NCBI GenBank assembly: GCA_921293015.1
Contig: OV121093.1
Location: 1,736,001-1,800,000 of the forward strand
Source of the DNA: Phorcus lineatus
Taxonomy: Eukaryota > Mollusca > Gastropoda > Trochida > Trochidae
Reading direction: 5' to 3'
DNA length: 64,000 nucleotides
In this document: piece after piece, positions 56,966-64,000 of the stretch
How positions within the stretch are numbered: position 1 is the stretch's first letter
Layout: each line of letters opens with the position of its first letter
Translations under genes and position numbers: made by a program
The notes under the pieces: generated by a model
What the model was told of the DNA's origin: nothing
The model's input: only the letters and a program-made list of their open reading frames with translations
The model's database searches: none

Positions 56966-58285
56966 TTATTGTCGCTAACAGATTTCGGCATTTCACCGGC
57001 AATCCTACACTAACTACTAAACTTCTACATAAAAACGGCGATCAACGCATGACAAGTAATTTAATATTTTTTTTTAATGTATTGCATTGATATAAATATT
57101 ATTAAGTGTGCAACTTTATTAGGAAATAGATATATATTTCGATTGAAAACTTAAGTCAAATCATTTGAGTAATGCTAATATTTTTATCAGTATTTAAAAA
57201 CAAATACAACTCGTATTATAAAAACAATCAAACGTGCAGTTGCAGGGAATTTCGGATTATCTGTCGTGACTTTGTCACTGTGATATACATGTATAACTCC
57301 TAACTCCAAGCACAGGGTTGGTCCTTTTTTTCTTAACAGATATTATTTTGATGCATAACTTTTCTAAAGTAAAGTCTAGTATTAATACCGAAGATCAGAT
57401 AGTAAAGAATAAATGGTAATAATTATTCGAACCTTATTCCTAAAATGTTTTTAGATGTGAAGGTCTAAGTTATTCCATTATTACAAACATTTTCAGTACG
57501 TTTTTTTTTATCAAATTACTACTTTAAATGGAAAAAAAATTCCTTTGGATATTCAGCCTTCCCTCCCAAATGAGGTATAAGTTAGCTTTTGTAAAGCTTA
57601 AGGAAATAACTTAGGCGATTTGAATTATAGCTTTTGAAACGTCGTGGCTGATTGCACAACTAACTTTGATTGCATCCAATCAGCGTTCTACATTTCGTGC
57701 CCGAGAAACATTCGCATTAAGACAGAGGTTGTAAAGGAATTTATGACGACCTAGATTTGACAAGCAAGATTAAAAATGTTTATAAGTCTTTGTTTGATGT
57801 CAAGTAATTATGCCATGACTTGATGACTATCCAGTCGGCGATTTTTGCATACGCCAATTCCTTGAAGCTTTGTTCCAAACAGTCGCTAAACAAACATCAA
57901 TTGATCTCTTTTGCCTTTGTTTGCCTTTGAAAATATTGGTTTATACTTACATTTACATCACTCATATTTTCAAATATCTCCGCAACTTAAGAACAGATAA
58001 GTATCGTTCCATCAATTGATGCAATGCAAGTTAAGACAAACTTTCCATGAACATTGTGAAAACTTCTGCAATTGCGTCTTTGAATAAGAATATCAAGAAT
58101 ATGTCGACTGGAAGTTCTAAATAATTTAAATATTCAAAATTGCTTCAGCAAATCAATTAACATCAATCACTAACATTAAAATAATACAAACATTCATATC
58201 GAATGGCATTTATATAGACCTGAACATTAAAAATCGTGATACAATAATAAATATTGACGTTTAAAACGTCAGTCATATGGTGCAA
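56966..58285. other. Downstream flank of gene C
   Basis: 1.3 kb, AT-rich, no gene. Next to the gene C stop it shares the gene B 3' UTR start, including a GACGTTTAAAACGTC palindrome at 58,256-58,270. Confidence 0.4.
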
Positions 58286-61200
58286 CTAATTTCTCACATA
58301 CACAAGTTCCTCCTCTTCCTTGACCAGAAGCCTCCTCACCATCTCCTCATCTCCTCTGCTCCGAGCCGCCTCAAGAGGAGAAAGGTTTGTGACATCAACC
58401 TTTGCCTGGTGCTTCATTAAAATGTCCACAATTTCCATGAAGCCCTTGTTACAAGCCAATAACAGTGCCGTATCTCCATCACCATCAGCAGCATTCACGT
58501 CAGCGCCATGCTCCAGCAGTATCTTCGCCTGTTCAGCGTGACCGAACTCACTTGCTATTAGTAAAGGAGTTGATCCGTGTTCATCTCTGTCATTTACGAG
58601 TGCTCCTTGATGCAGCAGTAACCTGGTTAGAGCAGGATTGGAGTTTATGTTGGCACATATTAATGGGGTTTGGCCGCATTTGTTTCCGACATTAACAGAT
58701 GCTTTATATTGAACAAGGACTTCAACCACTTTGATGTCCGAATTTTCACAAGCAAAATAGAGTGGAGTGTTGCCTCTAATATCTGAAAGGTTTTGATTTG
58801 CATGTGCCTCTAGAAGTAACCCAACGATGTTTTTGTAGCCTCCATTACATGCTAGAATGAGAGGAGTGTATCCCTCTCTGTCATGTGTGTCAATAGCAGC
58901 TGATGCGCCATGCTCGAGGAGCAAGCCAACTATTTCCTCAGATCCGAAATGACTTGCAAAATACAGCGGTGTTGCACCATCCTCTGTTTTGATATTTGCA
59001 TCAGCATTGTTCACTAACAGCATCGTAACTAATGCTAAATTATTCTTGCTGCATGCAAGGATCAATGGTGTTACTCTTGCTGAGGAAGCTATATTAGCAT
59101 TAGCACCATGCTGAAGTAAAGTCTCTGCAATTTTTATATTTTCATTCTGGACAGCCATGTACAGTGCTGTTGTTCCTCCCGCTGCCTGAGCATCAATGTC
59201 TACATTGTGTTCTAATAGTTTCCTAACCACATCAAAATGGTTGCGTTCTGCACTAATACATAATGGAGACAAGTCATTTCTTCCCTTAACATTTACAGAC
59301 CCGCCATACTTCAGCAAAACATTGATAACATCAACATGTCCTTCTTGGCTCGCTATCATCATTGGAGTGACGTTGTTCACTGATGACATTGTGTTCACAT
59401 CGGCTGAATGGGCACAAAGAATGTCAGCGATATCAGCAAACCCATGTTCACTGGCTATCAGCAAAGGCGTCAGTCCATCAGAATCTGATGCGTTTACATC
59501 AGCATTGAATGAGATAAGAGTTGTGACAATATACAAAAGGTTTTTTTCAGCAGCAATCATCAATGGGGTTACGTCTGAAGATATTCTGACATTCGGATTG
59601 GCTTTGTTTCTCAGCAGCAATGTCACCAAGCTGATGTTCCCAGCACGACAAGCTATGATTAAGGGAATCAAATCATCATTTGTTGCTATGTTAGGTGATG
59701 CACCGTGTCTCAGAAGAAGGTCAGCTAATTCCAAGTTCTTTTTTAATAACACATATTCCAAGGGCCGGTATTTCTCTCTTTTCAAATTTGCATCAGCACC
59801 ATTTATGAAGTCATTACAAACTGACTTCGTTTCTGGATAGGAATCTCGTAAATGTTTCAACAGTTCTTTGACAACATCCATTCTTTCAGAAGTAACAGCC
59901 AGTGATAGAGCAGTTCTCCCTCTATTATCCATTAATGTCACATCAGCATCAGAATTAAGAAGAGTTCTTATTATGTTCACATGTCCGTTTTCGGTTGCAA
60001 TCTGTAAAGCTGTGAGACCATCATCTGTGTAAGCATTAACCAAAGCGTTATTCCTCAGAAGCAAATCAACAATTTCTTCCTGACTCTTGGCACTTGCTAA
60101 AATGAGAGGGGTGAGACCATTTGCTGAACGAACATTAACATCAGCACCGTGTTTGATAAGTAACTCCACCAGGTCCAGTGGACCATTCTGACAAGAAAAC
60201 AACAATGCTGTGTGTCCATCTTCATTCCTGGCAGTTACATCAGCTTCATACTGCAGGAGCAGGGAAGCTGTCTCTTTATCACTCATTTCACATGCAGCAA
60301 TCAGAGGAGTCATTCCGTCCTCAAATGGGATGTCTACCCATGCTCCCTTCTTCAGGAGTTTCTGGGCGATGTTCTTGTGTCTGTGCTGGCACGCTAACAG
60401 AAGAGGGGTAATGCTATTTCGAGATATGGCATTAACATTAGCGTGTTTTGAGATTAGCATGTATACAATTTGTTCATAACCATTGTAACATGCATACATT
60501 AATGCAGTGGTTCCATCCTCATTTTGGATATTGACATCGGCACCTGCTTCAAGGAGAATTTCAACTTGTTTAACAAATCCTTTGTCACTTGCTATCGCCA
60601 ATGGTGTATCACCATATTTGTGGGTTGCATTGACATCAGCACCTTGATGAAGCAGCAATTCCAGGATTTCTCCATGATTGTGTTGACAAGCTAATGTCAG
60701 AGCTGTGAAATCATTTTGTCCTCTTACTTCAAGATCCTGTTTGTGTTCCAGCAAAGTTTTTGCAAGTTTAACATTTCCATGTTCACAAGCAGTATGTAGC
60801 GGAGTTTGATTATGTTTGTCGCTTAAAGTAGCAAGAGCACCATTCTTTAACAAAGTCTCAGCAATTTCAACGTTGTTCTTTTGACATGCTAGTATCAAAA
60901 CTGTTCCATTATCTTCATTTTGCAGATTACTGTTTGCTCCAAACCTGAGCAGCTCCTCAACAACCCGGAGATGATCATTGCCACATGCAAGCAGGAGTCC
61001 ACTGTTGCCCATGTTGTTCTGTGCATTTACATCAGCACCATGCTGTGCTAGCAGGGAAACCATTCTGTGATGTCCTGTGAGGCATGGAAGCATCAGAGCT
61101 GTGTAACCATCATTGTCAGTCAAATTGATATTGGCCTTGTACTCAAGAAGCAACTCAACCACTCGTCTGTGTCCATACATGCAGGCAAACATCAGTGGAG

Positions 61201-63587
61201 TGAGACCTCCCTTTGTTTGTTTATCAACATTAGCTTGTGACTTTTGTTTCTTAGTGGACTCAAATGAACTTTGTAAAACATACTTTTCCGGTCCACATTT
61301 TTCTGCACATTCTTTCTTTGACATTTCAGTCGTTCCAATGTAAAACTGAGGAATTACAGATGCTTTGATCATGATCAGTTTTTCAGATTCGGCACTTAAA
61401 GTTTCTCCAAGGATCAAGTTGTGCACAACATCTTTAACAGATTCTTCATTTGATCCAAAATCCATTGACTTGTCATTTTTTTTGTGGTCACCCCATTCAT
61501 CGTGTTCAAATGATTTTCCCTTTGGAGTACTAATGACAGGATTTGTTTGTAAACTTGAAATACTATTATCTGAACTCAAATTCTTCTCGTCTGTTTTGTT
61601 AAGTTGAGGAAGCATCAACTGTCCCTTGCCAGTTTCAGATGCAATACCAAATTGATCAAAGCAATAAAATTTATGGTCCACAGGATTTTCATGTTGACTT
61701 TCTTCGAGAGGTTTGTCCTGTGAAATTCCATTCAATGAAAATCTTTGCTTTATCCCCTTAACTGATTTTTCCGGTTTAAGAAGCAAAAGTTTAACAACCT
61801 GTGTATTTCCAGTTGTACATGCATAGTGAAGTGGAGCTATACCAAGCATATTTTGTTGGTTCTTGTCGACATCATGATCAAGAAGATACTTCACCAGCTT
61901 GGTGTTTCCACTCAAGCAACTTTTTTGTAGGAGTGTGTCCCCAAAACGATTAGACCAGTCAATAGCCCAAGCTCTTTTTTCTTCCAGTAACCACTTTACA
62001 ATCTTCATTCTGCCGTATTTTGCTGCAAGAAGAACTACGTTCTCGAGTTCTTTCCCTTTGTTCTTAAACAGGTCTATAGTAAAGTTAAGTTCAGAGTCAG
62101 GAAAATCTTCCTTTGGTTTCTTCAAAGTGGGGACTTCTTCTTGATTGGCTCTTGGTCTTGACAGAGTGTCAACTGGTAGTGTTGAAGCAATCTCAGTGAA
62201 ACTGTCTTCATTTCCAGAAAGGCAACAGGAAACAGCTGCTTCATATTTTGACTCATCTGAAAAAATAAATTTTGAAAAGACAAAGTTTGTGAGTGCCGAA
62301 GATTGGCTCCAAGTAGACCAGTACAGAAATGATTTCTGATATTGTTGATCTCTGACGCTGGATATGAAGTCTGGTAACATAGAACCCTTCTCTTCTTCCA
62401 GGAAATTAAACACCAAAGTTATAAACCTTTCACTTTGCAATGCTTGATGTGAACAAACCAAGGAAATATCCCCACTGAGAGAAGTGGATACCAGTCCTCT
62501 GAGAGTAGGATGGTGAAGCTGGACAAGTCTTCCCTTGTTCCTTTATCCATCTCCTTTCTATCATCAAGGTGGATTCTTATTCGCTCAAATAAAAAAGCAG
62601 CTGATGTATTTTCTATCACAAACGCTGGATTTCGTATTCCAATCAGGTAGGCGACAGTGTCATGGATGGAAGGATGGAGGAAGGAGAATGTGTCTCCATC
62701 ATTTTTTAGGAATCCGCCCAACAGTGATCTGAAGATTTCAAACCTGTTCTGGAAGAAACGGTCAAAAGATGACACTGTGACAATCTTGTGAAGACGTTGA
62801 AACACTTCATCATCTTGATCAAGAGATTGAACATACACACTGTTGTTTTTCAAGACAACCAATACCATTGCTGCATATTTTTCTGGATTGATCCTTTCTA
62901 ACCTGCGAATTGTGTTTTGCAAACAGGGCAAGGGATTTTCAAAGAACTCCACAGGATCTTCATGAAATTGGTGAAATGTGAAAAATAGCTTACAAACATG
63001 AGGGAAACCGTGAAAACATTCAACATCACAAATCTTTCCCATGAGCTCACTGGACACCTTGAAATTGCTTAATTCTTGATGTTTAGTCAGTATTGCTAAC
63101 CTTTCTTCCCTAACCAAACATATATCACCTGACAGATCAATAATTACATTTTCATTAAAACATGACATTAATGTAAGGTACGGCCTGGCCTCTCGGTATA
63201 TGTGACCTCTGGAGGTAAAGATTGCTTTTACATTACAAGAAGGTCTTTCCAGAAGTGGCAGCAACTCTGTGTCAAGTAGCTTCTGCCACTTCTGAAATTC
63301 CTGTGGAGAAAATGAGACAGAGCCAAATATATCGTCGATGAGAAGGATCGTTGGTACTCCAGGCTTTCTGTCATGACGAAGGTCTTTTGGATCAACAAGT
63401 ATAAGAACATCGTATTTCTGCCTCTTGTAGTGACGCAGTAAGTGATAAGCCATGGACGTCTTGCCTGATCCAGGTCGTCCCACAATAGTCACGTATCTTT
63501 GACTCTCCAGACATTCTTTAGCACTTTGGTACCCCGATGTTTCAACAAAGACTTCGTCGTCCTTCCTTATCACTTCTGACATGTGAC
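58286..63587 (-). pseudogene. STAND-ankyrin gene C, exon 3 with a frameshifting deletion
   Basis: On the minus strand the acceptor CTTGCAG|GT (63,588/63,587) gives HMSEVIRKDDEVFVE, Walker A GRPGSGKTS and LLIDDIFGS as in A and B. Near 62,478, 25 bases present in genes A and B are missing between two TC dinucleotides. The frame that encodes the NTPase therefore ends at 62,419, and the ankyrin part continues in another frame (62,461 to 58,286). Allowing for those 25 bases, the exon would have the length of an intact reading frame of about 1,774 codons, so this appears to be the only break. About 115 residues (three to four repeats) are also missing in frame near 59,800. The protein would be an NTPase with no ankyrin sensor. 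It may be a pseudogene, a truncated protein gene, or an assembly error. Confidence 0.8.
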
Positions 63588-63654
63588 CTGCAAGTAGACA
63601 ATACTTATTTCTATAAACTAACAACAAGACTCATTTATACCACATCACACTCAC
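63588..63654 (-). other. Gene C short intron
   Basis: 67-base interval with GTGAGT at its start (63,654) and CTTGCAG at its end, a plausible minimal intron between the mini-exon and exon 3. Confidence 0.5.
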
Positions 63655-63726
63655 AGTTGGGGGCTTTGACTACCAATGACATGAGTCTATCATTGTTATC
63701 TTTCGTTATCACTTCTGACATGTGGC
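63655..63726 (-). CDS. Gene C mini-exon duplicating the start of exon 3
   Basis: Acceptor ATTTCCAG|GC (63,727/63,726) and donor CAACT|GTGAGT (63,655/63,654) enclose 72 bases, a multiple of three and phase 1 at both ends. It would encode HMSEVITKDNNDRLMSLVV and a few more residues, then join HMSEVIRKDD of the main exon. The first ~40 bases match the gene A exon-3 start, so it is a partial duplicate of that exon head with a new donor. Whether it is spliced in is unknown. Confidence 0.5.
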
Positions 63727-64000
63727 CTGGAAATGAATATTGTTAAGTTGATTAATCTATTTTCCAACGATACAATCATAATACACTATCAATCTAAAGT
63801 TACACATGTCTTACAAAATATTTTGTAATGTAATTGCAAAGATTTGATTGTTTTTTTTTATAAAATCATTTATCATAAAATAATGTGAATTATAAATGTA
63901 AGGGCATCTTTTCATTTCTTCGAGAGTTCAGCCATCATTAGGTCTTTTTGGCGTGCTTTGATTTGATAAACTATGTTGCTTAAGTTCGTTTTGTGGTTCG
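63727..64000 (-). other. Copy of gene A intron 2 beside gene C
   Basis: The reverse complement matches 28,750-29,022 of gene A closely (AAGCAACATAGTTTATC, AAAAGACCTAATGATGGCTG). Exons 1 and 2 of gene C, if they exist, must lie beyond base 64,000. Confidence 0.75.

Noticed and set aside
58286..62461. Gene C second ORF as an independent ankyrin gene
   Set aside because: It lacks an ATG at its start and aligns without a gap to the middle of genes A and B, so it is the downstream half of a broken gene.

Overview
The window is animal nuclear DNA: AT-rich, with spliced genes, GT-AG introns, tRNA-derived SINEs, several LINE families and satellite arrays. The retroelement mix (L2/CR1-type 3' tails, a DIRS/Ngaro-like element, SINEs with a conserved core) and the very long NTPase-ankyrin genes suggest a marine mollusc, perhaps a gastropod. 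That placement is inference from family content, not an identification.

Bases 1-26,700 are almost wholly accessory DNA. They hold the 5' half of a DIRS/Ngaro-like element on the minus strand (gag-like ORF with one internal stop; pol start overlapping the gag stop as ATGA), decayed LINE reverse-transcriptase and 3'-tail fragments (3-5 kb and 7.4-8.1 kb), a hairpin-ended repeat, a foldback element, a pile of truncated copies of one CCHC-ORF1 LINE family (8.4-16.7 kb, two with U1 snRNA-like 5' flanks), clusters of two SINE-like families, and a satellite (22.4-25.9 kb) split by another LINE.

From 26.7 kb to the right edge lies a cluster of three paralogous genes for very large STAND NTPases. Gene A (26,721-34,682, +) and gene B (41,952-49,855, +) each consist of three exons in the same phase. 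Exon 1 is a proline/glutamine-rich repetitive leader. Exon 2 is a 123-nt exon with a strikingly conserved short motif that resembles the RHIM amyloid core. Exon 3 is a giant exon encoding an nSTAND3-type P-loop NTPase, a helical region and about 36 ankyrin repeats. Gene C (63,726 down to 58,286, -) faces them, lacks exons 1-2 inside the window, and has a 25-nt deletion that breaks the frame. B, C and their shared 3' flanks are arms of a large decayed inverted duplication centred near 52.7 kb.

By analogy with animal NLRs, fungal NWD2/HET-S and bacterial STAND proteins with amyloid adaptor motifs, these proteins could sense ligands through the ankyrin array, oligomerise through the NTPase, and template a downstream RHIM-like partner. 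The domains can be read in the sequence; the signalling role is inferred. No partner or effector gene is visible here.
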